Notes: a model not told the origin generated them from the sequence alone. A DNA stretch of 64,000 nucleotides from Clostridia bacterium (GCA_003249225.1 QKJQ01000036.1:1-64000); one strand, 5' to 3'; shown: positions 47,130 through 56,103, counted from the first letter of the stretch. Program-made: numbers and translations.

Positions 47130-47158
47130 TTGCCATGCGCAAAAAATCCCTGTATAGT
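47130..47158 (+). promoter_or_regulatory. Sigma-A promoter for the gene at 47188
   Basis: TTGCCA (47130-47135) and TATAGT (47153-47158) are separated by exactly 17 bases. Transcription should start near 47165, which excludes the in-frame ATG at 47164 as translation start. Confidence 0.75.
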
Positions 47159-47187
47159 AATATATGACAAATATATTGGAGGTTTTT

Positions 47188-47598
47188 ATGCATAGTCACA
47201 AAGAATATGATTCTGAGTTTTGCAGTGTAAAATACGTTGAGAATGAAAATGTGGTTTTAATGACCTGGAAAAAATTATGCAGGGGTGAAGATTATAAAAA
47301 ACCGGCTTTATTTGCCATGAATTTATTAATGAATTGCCCGGACAGTGATTTATTCATTGATGCCCGCAATGGTTTTGAATGTGAATCAACAGATATCTCG
47401 TGGAGCATCGAAACACTGGTTCCGCAGATGGCAGAGTCAGAATGCCTGACAATTATTTTTATTGTAAATAGTTTGTCCGAACGCATGGAGTACCTTGATG
47501 AGTGGACAAAAGTATTTGAGAAGTACTTTAAGGTTGCAAGAGCAACATCCTTCCAGGATGCTGTATTCAAAAGAATCGATGTCTGTGATGATCTGTAA
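47188..47598 (+). CDS. STAS/SEC14-like small protein, 136 aa
   Basis: No firm family. This 136-aa soluble protein has the alternating strand/helix order of a STAS- or SpoIIAA-like fold: NVVLMTWKKLC, then CPDSDLFIDARNGF, then CLTIIFIVN and a C-terminal AVFKRIDV. The start at 47188 follows TTGGAGG by 5 bases and lies downstream of the mapped promoter. It is monocistronic, with its own terminator, and the promoter carries an upstream cre-like site, so its level probably responds to carbon supply. Function unknown. Confidence 0.7.
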   Translation: MHSHKEYDSEFCSVKYVENENVVLMTWKKLCRGEDYKKPALFAMNLLMNCPDSDLFIDARNGFECESTDISWSIETLVPQMAESECLTIIFIVNSLSERMEYLDEWTKVFEKYFKVARATSFQDAVFKRIDVCDDL

Positions 47599-47665
47599 AT
47601 CGCAGAGCATCGTAGAGCAAAGTTGAGATATTAATGAATACAGAGTAAAAAGAGTAAATCTTAGT

Positions 47666-47701
47666 AAAAGACCTGATATCCGGATATCGGTCTTTTTTTC
47701 T
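47666..47701 (+). terminator. Rho-independent terminator
   Basis: AAAGACC-T-GATATCC pairs with GGATATC-GGTCTTT apart from a one-base bulge, and TTTTTTTC follows. It ends the transcript of the gene at 47188. Confidence 0.85.
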
Positions 47702-47859
47702 TGGCAAAAATGAGGAGGTTTCTAACCAAAGGTTAATTTGACTTTTTACTGGTATCATTTTATTGTAGAAGAAAGAAAACAAGCACCTTTGGTAAAGTCA
47801 GGACAGTACTGGAACAAAGGATTGTAAGAAAAGCTTATGAATAAATAGAGGTGAAAAGG

Positions 47860-48975
47860 GTGAAAGAACATTTTGATTTAGAGGAATATCTGACAGGAGG
47901 AGTTGAAGAAATCGTACGTGATGCGATAAAAGCGACACTTAGCAATCCCAAGGAAAGTCTGTTTATGGCAAGATTTGCAAGAGCCAGTCAGAAGGCGACC
48001 AAGCTTCGAAGAGAAGCGAAAAGCAAGGGAGAACATACACCGCCATTCTTAATTGCCAGTATTACCAGCAGATGTAACCTTCATTGTGCCGGCTGTTATG
48101 CAAGAGCGAATCACACCTGCTCCGATGCAGACGTGAAAAATCAACTGACCGATCAGGAATGGGAGCGTATCTTCCTCGAAGCAAAAGCTCTTGGCATTTC
48201 GTTTATCCTGTTAGCTGGTGGGGAACCTTTGCTGAGACAGGATGTTATAAAGATAGCAGGGAAGATACCGGAAATCCTATTCCCAGTCTTTACGAATGGT
48301 ACGATGCTTCAGAAAGAGTACCTAAGCCTCTTTGACCAGTATCGAAATCTTGTTCCAATCCTGAGCATTGAAGGAGACAAGAATCGAACCGATCTGCGGC
48401 GGGGGGAGGGTGTATATGATGCTCTGCAAAAAAGCATGACATCCCTAAAAGAGAATAACCTGATCTATGGAGCTTCCATTACCGTCACAAAGGAAAATAA
48501 AGAAGAAGTGACAGACCGGGGATTTCTTGATCAGCTCTATGAGAATGGCTGCAAGCTCGTATTCTATGTTGAGTATGTTCCAATGGAAAAAGATCAGGAG
48601 GCTCTGGCTCCGGACGATGCAGACCGTGAATATATGGAACTTAAAGTGGAGGAGCTGCGAAGGACCTACGATGGTATGCTTTTTATATCCTTCCCGGGTG
48701 ATGAAAAGACTTCCGGGGGCTGTCTTGCTGCAGGCAGGGGCTTCTTTCATATCAATCCGACCGGTGGTGCGGAACCGTGTCCATTTTCACCATACAGCGA
48801 CACAAATCTTAGAAATTGCACGCTGAAAGAAGCGATGCATTCTCCCTTATTCCAGAAGCTGCAACAGGAGGATATTCTTTTAACAGATCATCTTGGCGGA
48901 TGTGTTTTATACAATCAGAAGGAATTGGTCGAGGACTTATTAAAAAGCAGAGACAGAACGCGCCTTGATGCGTAA
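47860..48975 (+). CDS. Radical SAM enzyme with C-terminal cysteine motif
   Basis: This 371-aa enzyme has a radical SAM cluster site RCNLHCAGCY (Cys72, 76, 79) followed by the GGEPLL SAM-binding motif. The C-terminus holds further cysteines (GGCLAAGRGFFHINPTG, EPCPFSPYSD, NCT, GGCVLYN), resembling a SPASM or twitch auxiliary-cluster domain found in peptide-modifying and anaerobic maturase enzymes. No candidate peptide substrate gene is adjacent. The start is GTG 47860, 6 bases after AGAGGTG; GTG 47851 lies inside that site. A helical N-terminal extension of about 60 residues precedes the core. Reaction unknown. Confidence 0.85.
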   Translation: MKEHFDLEEYLTGGVEEIVRDAIKATLSNPKESLFMARFARASQKATKLRREAKSKGEHTPPFLIASITSRCNLHCAGCYARANHTCSDADVKNQLTDQEWERIFLEAKALGISFILLAGGEPLLRQDVIKIAGKIPEILFPVFTNGTMLQKEYLSLFDQYRNLVPILSIEGDKNRTDLRRGEGVYDALQKSMTSLKENNLIYGASITVTKENKEEVTDRGFLDQLYENGCKLVFYVEYVPMEKDQEALAPDDADREYMELKVEELRRTYDGMLFISFPGDEKTSGGCLAAGRGFFHINPTGGAEPCPFSPYSDTNLRNCTLKEAMHSPLFQKLQQEDILLTDHLGGCVLYNQKELVEDLLKSRDRTRLDA

Positions 48976-48999
48976 CGACAAGTAAAAATAACAGGAACA

Positions 49000-49038
49000 A
49001 AAAAAGCAGCAGGTCTCATCAGATCAGCTGCCTTTTTT
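49000..49038. terminator. Bidirectional terminator
   Basis: GCAGC (49006) and GCTGC (49027), extended by flanking A and T runs, form a stem that ends transcripts from both sides. It serves the radical SAM gene on the plus strand and overlaps the stop of the convergent acetyltransferase gene. Confidence 0.75.
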
Positions 49039-49560
49039 CCATTCAGATTTCAATATTGCATACACATAGGTATCCTGCCAGATGGGAGAACCTTTATCAT
49101 CGTTACGAAAGGAGACATCTTGCAAGTGTGTCCCTTCCCTTCGCATTGAGAGGCGTTCAAGGAGTTTCCAGGAACGCGTATTCTCTGGGTTGCACATGGC
49201 AATAATACGTCTGGTTTTTCCATGTGAAAAAGCATAATCGATTAGGGCCTTAGCGCTTTCATATGCATAACTCTTACCCTGAAAAGTTTTGTTGAACACA
49301 TAGCCAAGTTCCCAGGTTTCAAATTCTCCCTCATGAAAATACAGGTTGCCGATCATTTTATCAGAGGAGCGTAGAACGACAGCAAAAAATGAATCAGAAG
49401 CTGCACGCTTGGCGGCTTCTTTTTTTGCTTCTTCCGGGGTAAAAGCATCGTAGGGCTCAAAGAAAACAACTTCTGGATCGGAAAGATATTCGTACAGATC
49501 TTTCCAGTCGCTCTTTTTGAACCTGCGGATCAGAATGCGGTCGGTCTCAAGGGTAAACAT
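49024..49560 (-). CDS. GNAT family N-acetyltransferase (RimJ/RimL-like)
   Basis: This 178-aa enzyme begins LETDRILIRRFKKSDW and contains the GNAT core: WELGYVFNKTFQGKSYAYESAKALIDYAF includes the acetyl-CoA pyrophosphate loop (QGKSYA), and CNPENTRSWKLLERL marks the last helix. It belongs to the Acetyltransf_3 group, which acetylates protein N-termini or small amines. AAGGAG precedes the ATG by 6 bases. Substrate unknown. Confidence 0.9.
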   Translation of the reverse strand: MFTLETDRILIRRFKKSDWKDLYEYLSDPEVVFFEPYDAFTPEEAKKEAAKRAASDSFFAVVLRSSDKMIGNLYFHEGEFETWELGYVFNKTFQGKSYAYESAKALIDYAFSHGKTRRIIAMCNPENTRSWKLLERLSMRREGTHLQDVSFRNDDKGSPIWQDTYVYAILKSEWKKGS

Positions 49561-49630
49561 AGAATCTCCTTATCCGGTTATGTATCACATTGCCTTATAA
49601 TGAAGTATATTGTTTTAGGAAGTATACTAA

Positions 49631-50908
49631 TTATAATTCCTTAAAATTGAACTTTTTTCTGCCCTCCGCATAGTCAGCCACCACATGACCGTTGCCCTGA
49701 AGCTTGTATTTATAAGTAACAAGGCCGTCAAGACCGACGGGACCACGCGCATGAAGCTTTCCGGTACTGACTCCGACCTCAGCACCAAAGCCATAACGGA
49801 AGCCGTCTGCAAATCTTGTGGAGCAGTTGCAGTAAACACTTGCAGAATCCACCAATTCCATAAAGCTATCTGCAGCGGCGGAGTTTTCTGTTACAATTGT
49901 ATCTGTGTGATGAGAACCATATTGATTGATATGGTTGATGGCCTGTGCAATATCTTCTACCGTCGTGACCGTCATAATATAATCAAGGTATTCTGTCTTG
50001 AAAGCTTCCGGACCAACTTGTTCACAATCAATCATCTCTTTGACTTCGCTGGTTCCGCGAATTTTAACGGACAACGCCTGAAAGCTCTCTGCAAGCACCG
50101 GCAGCAGTTTGGCGGCAGCATCCTTATGGATCAGGAGTGTTTCTGCTGCATTGCAGACGGCCGGATACTGTGTCTTTGAATCTACAATGATCCGAATAGC
50201 TTTTTCTATATCGGCATCTTTATCAACGTATACATGACAGATTCCATCGGCATGACCCATGACCGGAATCTTAGTATTGTTCATAATATATTGAACAAAT
50301 GCATTGGAGCCTCTTGGTATCAAAAGGTCAATGGATTCGTGGCAGGATAGGAGCTGACTGATTTCTTCCCGTGCTTCCACCTGCATCATACAGCCGGTGG
50401 GAAGACCATTCTCAACAGCCGTTTTGTAAATCAATTCAAAAAGTGTTTTGTTGGTATGAAGTGTTTCGCTGCCGCCTTTTAGGATCGCGCAGTTTCCGCT
50501 TTTGATACAGAGTGTGGATATCTGTACCAGTGCATCCGGACGGGCTTCAAAGATAACACCGATAACACCGATAGGACAGGTCTCACGGCGAAGGACAAGA
50601 CCTTCATCAAGTTCGCGCGCAAGAGAAATCCGGTGCAAAGGATCCGGCAGAGCAATCAGATTATCAATACCTTCACAAACACCAGCAAGCTTGGCATCAT
50701 CAAATTTCAACCTCTTCATAACAGGTGCCGGGACTTGTGCAAGGGCAGCCGCAGTCATATCTTCCTGATTTGCGGCGAAAATCGTATCTTTATTGGTAAG
50801 CAAAGCTTCTTTAATTGCTGAAAGTGCCTGATTCCGGACTTCAATGGTCGAAGAAGCCATCCGAGGACTGTCTAGCTTTAATTTAGCTGCCTGTTCTTGA
50901 ATACTCAT
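49631..50908 (-). CDS. proA: Gamma-glutamyl phosphate reductase
   Basis: This 425-aa NADPH-dependent enzyme of proline synthesis reduces gamma-glutamyl phosphate to the semialdehyde. It has the aldehyde-dehydrogenase fold: IGVIGVIFEARPDALV near the N-terminus, the LKGGSE turn, catalytic Cys in YPAVCNAAET and the C-terminal GPVGLDGLVTYKY. Length is normal. The start is ATG 50908 with GGAG 7 bases upstream; a longer frame starting with TTG at 50929 runs through that site. No proB gene is adjacent, which is unusual. The leader carries a duplicated 51-bp sequence around a hairpin. Confidence 0.95.
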   Translation of the reverse strand: MSIQEQAAKLKLDSPRMASSTIEVRNQALSAIKEALLTNKDTIFAANQEDMTAAALAQVPAPVMKRLKFDDAKLAGVCEGIDNLIALPDPLHRISLARELDEGLVLRRETCPIGVIGVIFEARPDALVQISTLCIKSGNCAILKGGSETLHTNKTLFELIYKTAVENGLPTGCMMQVEAREEISQLLSCHESIDLLIPRGSNAFVQYIMNNTKIPVMGHADGICHVYVDKDADIEKAIRIIVDSKTQYPAVCNAAETLLIHKDAAAKLLPVLAESFQALSVKIRGTSEVKEMIDCEQVGPEAFKTEYLDYIMTVTTVEDIAQAINHINQYGSHHTDTIVTENSAAADSFMELVDSASVYCNCSTRFADGFRYGFGAEVGVSTGKLHARGPVGLDGLVTYKYKLQGNGHVVADYAEGRKKFNFKEL

Positions 50909-50912
50909 ATAT

Positions 50913-50963
50913 ACTCCATTCTTGCGCAAGGTCTATGCGCATAATAAATTTGAGCCGAGAAAA
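50913..50963 (-). repeat. 51-bp direct repeat, copy 1 (contains the proA ribosome site)
   Basis: An exact 51-base copy of 51023-51073. It holds the proA ribosome site and two palindromic cores, TTGCGCAA and TGCGCA. The copies are in direct orientation with a 110-bp period. Confidence 0.95.
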
Positions 50964-50983
50964 TTGAGGCGAAAATTTAACAG

Positions 50984-51018
50984 GATGAATGGATTCAAGA
51001 TCTATGAATCAATTCATC
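50984..51018 (-). promoter_or_regulatory. Hairpin in the proA leader
   Basis: GATGAATGGATTCA pairs with TGAATCAATTCATC over 14 bp with one mismatch around a 7-base loop. On the proA strand it is followed by CTGTTAAATTTT, weakly terminator-like. It lies between the two 51-bp repeats and could attenuate proA. Confidence 0.55.
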
Positions 51019-51022
51019 TTAA

Positions 51023-51073
51023 ACTCCATTCTTGCGCAAGGTCTATGCGCATAATAAATTTGAGCCGAGAAAA
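51023..51073 (-). repeat. 51-bp direct repeat, copy 2
   Basis: Identical to 50913-50963. On the minus strand its end carries ATGGAG and then a six-codon frame, so a ribosome could load here as well. It is the upstream copy relative to proA. Confidence 0.95.
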
Positions 51074-51157
51074 GCATTTATTCAAAGCGTGTATCTCTGT
51101 CTATAGTAGCATACTTCTATTAAAAAGCAAGCAAAACCGGGTTAACCTTAGGAAAAA

Positions 51158-51913
51158 TTAGTCAATGATAGTAATGGAAGTTATAACAGGCTGATCTTCT
51201 GCGAGAGTTGTTCCGTTATTGTCCTGAACCGGAGTGTCTTTGCAGATCTGATCTACAATATCCATTCCATCGGTAACATAGCCAAAGCAGGCATACAACC
51301 CATCAAGGGATGGATAATCGGTCTGAACGATAAAAAACTGAGAGCTCGCACTGTCATTGGCTGAAGATCTTGCCATTGAGATAGCCCCTCTTGTGTGCGA
51401 TAAAGGATTTTCGATTCCGTTACTGGAAAATTCACCGACAATTTTATCATCAGAGCCGCCATAGCCGGTACCGGTCGGGTCGCCGCCCTGAATCATAAAG
51501 CCATCGATAATTCTATGAAAGGTCAGGCCGTCGTAGAAACCGGAGGCCACCAGTCTTAGGAAATTTTCTACTGAAATGGGAGCGGCATCACCATCCAGTT
51601 CGACAGAAATGGTTCCATAATCTGCAACCTTGATCTCGACATGATGGGTGCCGGTGAGATCCAGGGTACTGCCATCTGCAAGCAGGATACTGTCATCATC
51701 CGGCAGTTCAATATCGGAAGTCCCGGCAGAGACTGTAGCAGCTGTGTCGTCAGATGTCTCGGCAGTCTCAGAAGAAGTTGCAGCATTGGAAGCTAAGCCA
51801 AGATCAGATGAGTGATTGGCAGCATCTGTATTGGCGTTGCCACAGCCGGTAAATAACAGGATTAAAGTCATTGGTAAAAGCAAGAATAATGATCGTTTGA
51901 TTTTGTATTTCAT
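51158..51913 (-). CDS. Cyclophilin-type peptidyl-prolyl isomerase lipoprotein
   Basis: This 251-aa exported lipoprotein has a signal peptide with lipobox LLFTGC, a Ser/Thr/Asp-rich linker (about 25-75) and a cyclophilin domain with FHRIIDGFMIQGGDP and SQFFIV, which hold the catalytic Arg and Gln/Phe residues. It should sit on the outer face of the membrane and speed folding of secreted proteins. The start is ATG 51913, since GGAGGAC lies just upstream and inside any longer frame. Confidence 0.93.
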   Translation of the reverse strand: MKYKIKRSLFLLLPMTLILLFTGCGNANTDAANHSSDLGLASNAATSSETAETSDDTAATVSAGTSDIELPDDDSILLADGSTLDLTGTHHVEIKVADYGTISVELDGDAAPISVENFLRLVASGFYDGLTFHRIIDGFMIQGGDPTGTGYGGSDDKIVGEFSSNGIENPLSHTRGAISMARSSANDSASSQFFIVQTDYPSLDGLYACFGYVTDGMDIVDQICKDTPVQDNNGTTLAEDQPVITSITIID

Positions 51914-52025
51914 AATGTCCTCCATACTTGTGCTTGATTGTGATTTCACACAAAGGTATCCTATCAGCTTTCGTCAAAAAAGGAAAGATATCCCCTCATA
52001 ACTTCACAAAAAATTCATATCATCC

Positions 52026-52054
52026 TTGTATGTGGCTTTCGGCTTCTGTATAAT
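52026..52054 (+). promoter_or_regulatory. Sigma-A promoter for the transglutaminase lipoprotein
   Basis: TTGTAT (52026-52031) and TATAAT (52049-52054) are separated by 17 bases. Transcription would begin about 70 bases before the gene at 52133. Confidence 0.7.
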
Positions 52055-52132
52055 AAGAATAAAATTGGAAGCATAAGAAAAGATTTGGGGCATAGAAGAA
52101 GGCTATAGTGAGGTAATGCAGAGAGGTTAAGA

Positions 52133-53764
52133 ATGAAACGATGGATCCTATGGATACTTTGTGCTTGTGTCACAACAGTCGTTATTGTTGGCTGCACGAG
52201 AAAAAGTATAACAGAATATCGGACGGCTGTTTCGCTGGTTGTAAATACAATGGCACCAACAGAGGGAAGCAAAGAAATAACACCGGAACCAACCCTTTTT
52301 TCGACACCAAAGCCAGTCAGGGAACAAGCTTTGCTGCAAGAGGATGTTTTTTTACCGGGTTCAGCACCGGTACAGGAAGCGGAGCTAGGTCAGTCTCCAA
52401 CACCGGCCGCAGGTAGTATACCAGCAGTGATAACGGCTGGCGCATCGCCGACCCCGGAGATAAGCAGTGCAGTGACCAGTACGCCTGCGCAGACGGGATC
52501 TTTGACTGTGACACCGACGCAGAGCAGCACACATACGGCTGTACCAACCGCAACGACTGCACCGATGGCAACAAAGACACCAACCGTGACGATAGCACCG
52601 ACTGCAACCAAAATACCAACCGCGACGGCAGCACCGACTGCAACCAAAACACCTGCAATGACCATAGCACCGACCGCTACGATAACCCCAACCACAAAGA
52701 TAACACCTGCGCCATCGCCATCCATGACACCAATACCAGAGGATACCACTGGAGACTCGGATGCAGAGATAGAAGTTGCCTTCTGCCGCACAGCAGGGCT
52801 CGAAAGTATTAGCTTTGGAGATAACGGAAAAAGGATCTATGCAGTAAATAAGCTGACAATGAAGGAACTGACCTGTACCTATAAGGTTGCGGATACATCC
52901 ATTGCAGGTATCGATTCTTCTGGCTATATAACCGGGAAAAAACCGGGGACAACAACGATTACGGCTTCTTCTCATGGAATGAGCATGACATTTACCGTAA
53001 CCATACAAAACAGTGTACGTTATGCCTATCAAAGCGGTGATACAAGTGGATTGTCTGAAACAGACTGTAAGATCTTACGAGCTATCGAAGCTATTATGAA
53101 AGCTTGTATCAGCGAAGAAATGAGCGATTACGAGAAGATAAAGGCAGTTCATGATTATATTGTGCTTCATACGACCTATGATGAAACAGGAATAAATGGC
53201 GGGACCATACCGGCTGCTTCTTATCTGCCGGAAGGCGTCCTGATCAATCACACCGCCGTATGTCAGGGATATACAGCAACGATGAAGCTTTTTGCTGATC
53301 TGTTTGGAATTGAGAATGATATTATCTTTGGGAAGGTCATTGTAAATGGCTCACCTGCAGATCATGCCTGGAACCTTATCAAGCTGGAGGGAGCCTGGTA
53401 CCATCTGGATATTACCTTTGATGATCCAAGAGGAGCCGGAGATGATTTCATCCGCTATCAGTATTTTCTGATTACGGACAGTATGATCAAAGCCGATCAT
53501 ACATGGAGCACTTCTTCGTATCCGTCCTGTACCGCCGCTTCCTGTACCTACCGGGTCTACAAAGAGGCCATTCTGTCTTCGGTGGATGATTACGAAGAAA
53601 TGTTCGCTGCGATGTATCAGCGGGGTGACAAGATCATTACGATACTATATCCGGAAGATGAAATGCCAGATCTTGCTATCATAAAAAAATACACGAAGAA
53701 CTATACGTATTATGAGCCAGTTACATTTGGAAAATACACTTTATTTACCGTCCTGATCAAATAG
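52133..53764 (+). CDS. Transglutaminase-like lipoprotein with Thr/Pro repeat stalk
   Basis: This 543-aa lipoprotein has signal and lipobox VIVGC near residue 21. A long Pro/Thr/Ala stalk (about 45-205) follows, with ~15-residue repeats such as TATKTPTVTIAP and TATKIPTATAAP, then a BIG2-like domain (GIDSSGYITGKKPGTTTIT, about 215-295). A transglutaminase-core domain (about 310-470) carries the triad Cys377 (AVCQGY), His411 (DHAWN) and Asp426 (HLDITFDDP). Such domains in bacterial surface proteins act as cysteine proteases or crosslinkers. The stalk is probably wall-spanning. The gene is monocistronic, with its own promoter. Confidence 0.88.
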   Translation: MKRWILWILCACVTTVVIVGCTRKSITEYRTAVSLVVNTMAPTEGSKEITPEPTLFSTPKPVREQALLQEDVFLPGSAPVQEAELGQSPTPAAGSIPAVITAGASPTPEISSAVTSTPAQTGSLTVTPTQSSTHTAVPTATTAPMATKTPTVTIAPTATKIPTATAAPTATKTPAMTIAPTATITPTTKITPAPSPSMTPIPEDTTGDSDAEIEVAFCRTAGLESISFGDNGKRIYAVNKLTMKELTCTYKVADTSIAGIDSSGYITGKKPGTTTITASSHGMSMTFTVTIQNSVRYAYQSGDTSGLSETDCKILRAIEAIMKACISEEMSDYEKIKAVHDYIVLHTTYDETGINGGTIPAASYLPEGVLINHTAVCQGYTATMKLFADLFGIENDIIFGKVIVNGSPADHAWNLIKLEGAWYHLDITFDDPRGAGDDFIRYQYFLITDSMIKADHTWSTSSYPSCTAASCTYRVYKEAILSSVDDYEEMFAAMYQRGDKIITILYPEDEMPDLAIIKKYTKNYTYYEPVTFGKYTLFTVLIK

Positions 53765-53810
53765 AAGAGCTCTTATCGATAAAACAAATAAAAAACTCCA
53801 CGAAAATGCA

Positions 53811-53840
53811 TTGGATAAATGACAGAATACGTGATATAGT
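53811..53840 (+). promoter_or_regulatory. Promoter for the decarboxylase gene
   Basis: TTGGAT (53811-53816) and TATAGT (53835-53840), 18 bases apart. It lies inside the longest open frame, which supports a start at 53929 and leaves an untranslated leader of about 80 bases. No lysine riboswitch is seen. Confidence 0.55.
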
Positions 53841-53928
53841 AACGATGGTACTAACTACGAACGATTCAGCCACACAGCGTTTACCGGCGCAGGTATTCAG
53901 GTCATGTGTGGTGATTGGAGGAACAGGC

Positions 53929-55185
53929 ATGAAAAAACCTATGGTTACAAAGGAACAGGTGCAGGAGATTGTTAAGCTGTATCCGACACCATTTCATATT
54001 TATGATGAAAAAGGAATACGGGAAAATGCAAGAGATCTGAAGAAAGCATTTGCCTGGAACAAAGGGTATAAAGAATACTTTGCGGTAAAGGCGACGCCAA
54101 ATCCATTTATCTTAAAGATTTTAAAAGAGGAAGGCTGCGGTACAGACTGCTCTTCTATGACAGAACTTCAGATGTCAGAAGCAGTCGGAATTCTTGGAAG
54201 CGAGATCATGTTTTCCTCAAATGACACACCGGAGGGTGAATTTAAAAAAGCAAATGATCTGGGAGCAATCATCAACCTTGATGATATCACCATGATTGAT
54301 TTTCTGAAAGAAGAATGCGGGATTCCGGAGACGATCAGCTGCCGTTATAATCCGGGCGGGGTCTATGAAGTAAGCAATGGGATCATGGATAATCCGGGCG
54401 ATGCAAAGTATGGCATGACGAAAACACAGCTTTTTGAAGCGATGACAACGTTGCGGGACCTTGGCGCGAAGCGTTTTGGTATCCATTCCTTCCTGGTCAG
54501 CAATACGGTCACAAATGACTACTATCCGGCACTTGCTAAGACGTTGTTCGAACTTGCCGTGGAATTAAAAGAAGCAACCGGAATTGCAATATCCTTTATC
54601 AACCTTTCCGGTGGGGTGGGAATTCCTTATCTTCCGGATCAGAAAGGCAATGACATCTTTGTTATCGGAGAAGGGGTACGCAAGGTCTATGAAGAGGTCA
54701 TGGTTCCGGCCGGACTTGGTGAGACTTCGATCTATACAGAACTTGGACGCTTTATGCTGGCTCCTTACGGACAGCTGGTCACGAAGATGATCCATGAAAA
54801 GCATATCTACAAAGAGTACGTAGGGGTGGATGCCTGTGCAGTGAACTTAATGAGACCGGCGATGTATGGTTCTTATCATCACATTACCGTTCTTGGAAAA
54901 GAAGATGCAAAAGCAGATTATCTGTGTGATGTTGCAGGATCTCTATGTGAGAACAATGATAAATTTGCAATTGACCGTACCATTCCAAAACCGGAGATCG
55001 GTGATTATCTTGTGATTCATGATACCGGTGCCCATGGCTTTGCAATGGGATATAACTACAACGGAAAGCTTCGTTCGGCAGAGCTTTTGCTGAAAGAAGA
55101 CGGTTCGGTGCAGATGATACGAAGAGCTGAGACCTCAAAAGATTATTTTGCGACCTTTGATTTTTCGGGATTTTTTAACAGATAA
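53929..55185 (+). CDS. Diaminopimelate decarboxylase-like PLP enzyme
   Basis: This 418-aa fold-III PLP enzyme of the LysA/ornithine decarboxylase group is expected to turn meso-diaminopimelate into lysine. PLP would bind Lys54 in YFAVKATPNP; other motifs are DCSSMTELQMS, LSGGVGIPY (phosphate loop), the VAGSLCENNDKFA loop with the active-site Cys, and GAHGFAMGYNYNG. The start is ATG 53929, 7 bases after TTGGAGG. Substrate specificity (diaminopimelate or a related amino acid such as carboxynorspermidine) is not certain from motifs, so lysA is not assigned as a symbol. Confidence 0.88.
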   Translation: MKKPMVTKEQVQEIVKLYPTPFHIYDEKGIRENARDLKKAFAWNKGYKEYFAVKATPNPFILKILKEEGCGTDCSSMTELQMSEAVGILGSEIMFSSNDTPEGEFKKANDLGAIINLDDITMIDFLKEECGIPETISCRYNPGGVYEVSNGIMDNPGDAKYGMTKTQLFEAMTTLRDLGAKRFGIHSFLVSNTVTNDYYPALAKTLFELAVELKEATGIAISFINLSGGVGIPYLPDQKGNDIFVIGEGVRKVYEEVMVPAGLGETSIYTELGRFMLAPYGQLVTKMIHEKHIYKEYVGVDACAVNLMRPAMYGSYHHITVLGKEDAKADYLCDVAGSLCENNDKFAIDRTIPKPEIGDYLVIHDTGAHGFAMGYNYNGKLRSAELLLKEDGSVQMIRRAETSKDYFATFDFSGFFNR

Positions 55186-55275
55186 CATTCAGTGAATTCA
55201 AGGAATGAAAGGTACTGACTGGATATGGAACATCAAAAGAAATAATGAAATCCTATCCATTCTGACCAAAATTTT

Positions 55276-56103
55276 TTAGAATCGCCCCAGAACGGTATAG
55301 CCCCAGATGGCAAGGCACTCCCTGAGATAGCAGTTGGGCAGGACATACCATTCGGTGTGAGCAGCAATGCCACTTGCCGTAAGTCCTTCCGCCTTCGCAA
55401 CTTTTGTGGCACGGAAGACATGAAAGTCACTGGTTACAAAGACACAAAGAGGCGCATCACCAAAAAGATTTTCCATAATTGATTTTGAAAAGCGGAAGTT
55501 CTCCTGCGTACTGGCAGCGGCTTCCTCTTTTTTTATTGTTTCGGGAGCAATGCCCTGAGACAGAAGATAGGCAGCCATTGCTTCTGCTTCCGGAATGGTC
55601 TCACCACTGCCCTGTCCGCCGGAGACGATAATGATGGCACCCGGATTTTCCTTCTGGTATTCAATGGCAGCATCAAGACGCTTTCGAAGCATTCTTGTCA
55701 GTTGATCTTTGTGAATGCCTGCGCCAAGAACAATGACTGCTTTTGCACCGGACTGTGGTGTTGTGTGGGCTGACTTGAAAATGATGGCAGACGTGATCAG
55801 AAAGGACAGCATAAAAGCAGCGTAACCAAGCAAAAGCAGTCTTACAAGAGCTTTTACGAGTCGTTTTCGCTGCATCAAACGTTTTATGGATGGGAAGAAG
55901 ATTCCACCGGCTAACATAGGCAGTCCAAGAAGCGCCGGAAGAATGACCCCCAGATTAACATTGCTTAATGTGAGAACAAAAAAGGTATCGAGAATGAACA
56001 GACTGCCAAAAACAATGAGAAGGAAGCGTTTTACGGCAGCAGGGTGTTTAAAAACTGCAGATAGGACTCGTTTTGAGCCGGAAAGAATAGGTCGGTTTTT
56101 CAT
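55276..56103 (-). CDS. YdcF/ElyC-family membrane protein (DUF218)
   Basis: This 275-aa protein has three or four N-terminal membrane helices (about 25-120) and a DUF218 domain: AVIVLGAGI, IIVSGGQGSGETIPEAEAMAAYL and STQENFRFS, then VTSDFHVFRATKVA. This family (YdcF, SanA, ElyC) affects envelope integrity and wall-precursor handling; its chemistry is unproven. GGAG precedes the ATG by about 7 bases. Confidence 0.87.
   Translation of the reverse strand: MKNRPILSGSKRVLSAVFKHPAAVKRFLLIVFGSLFILDTFFVLTLSNVNLGVILPALLGLPMLAGGIFFPSIKRLMQRKRLVKALVRLLLLGYAAFMLSFLITSAIIFKSAHTTPQSGAKAVIVLGAGIHKDQLTRMLRKRLDAAIEYQKENPGAIIIVSGGQGSGETIPEAEAMAAYLLSQGIAPETIKKEEAAASTQENFRFSKSIMENLFGDAPLCVFVTSDFHVFRATKVAKAEGLTASGIAAHTEWYVLPNCYLRECLAIWGYTVLGRF

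Larger units (their letters stand above)
46885..47187. other. Divergent intergenic region with cre-like site and promoter
   Basis: No coding sequence. It carries promoters for the leftward membrane-protein genes and the rightward gene at 47188. The rightward promoter and the cre-like operator are listed separately. Confidence 0.5.

Noticed and set aside
52385..53032. 215-codon minus-strand frame rich in Cys and Gly
   Set aside because: This is a by-product of the Thr/Pro repeat stalk read backwards; no start signal.
53765..53928. Lysine riboswitch upstream of the decarboxylase gene
   Set aside because: The leader after the promoter is only ~80 bases and lacks the conserved L-box elements.
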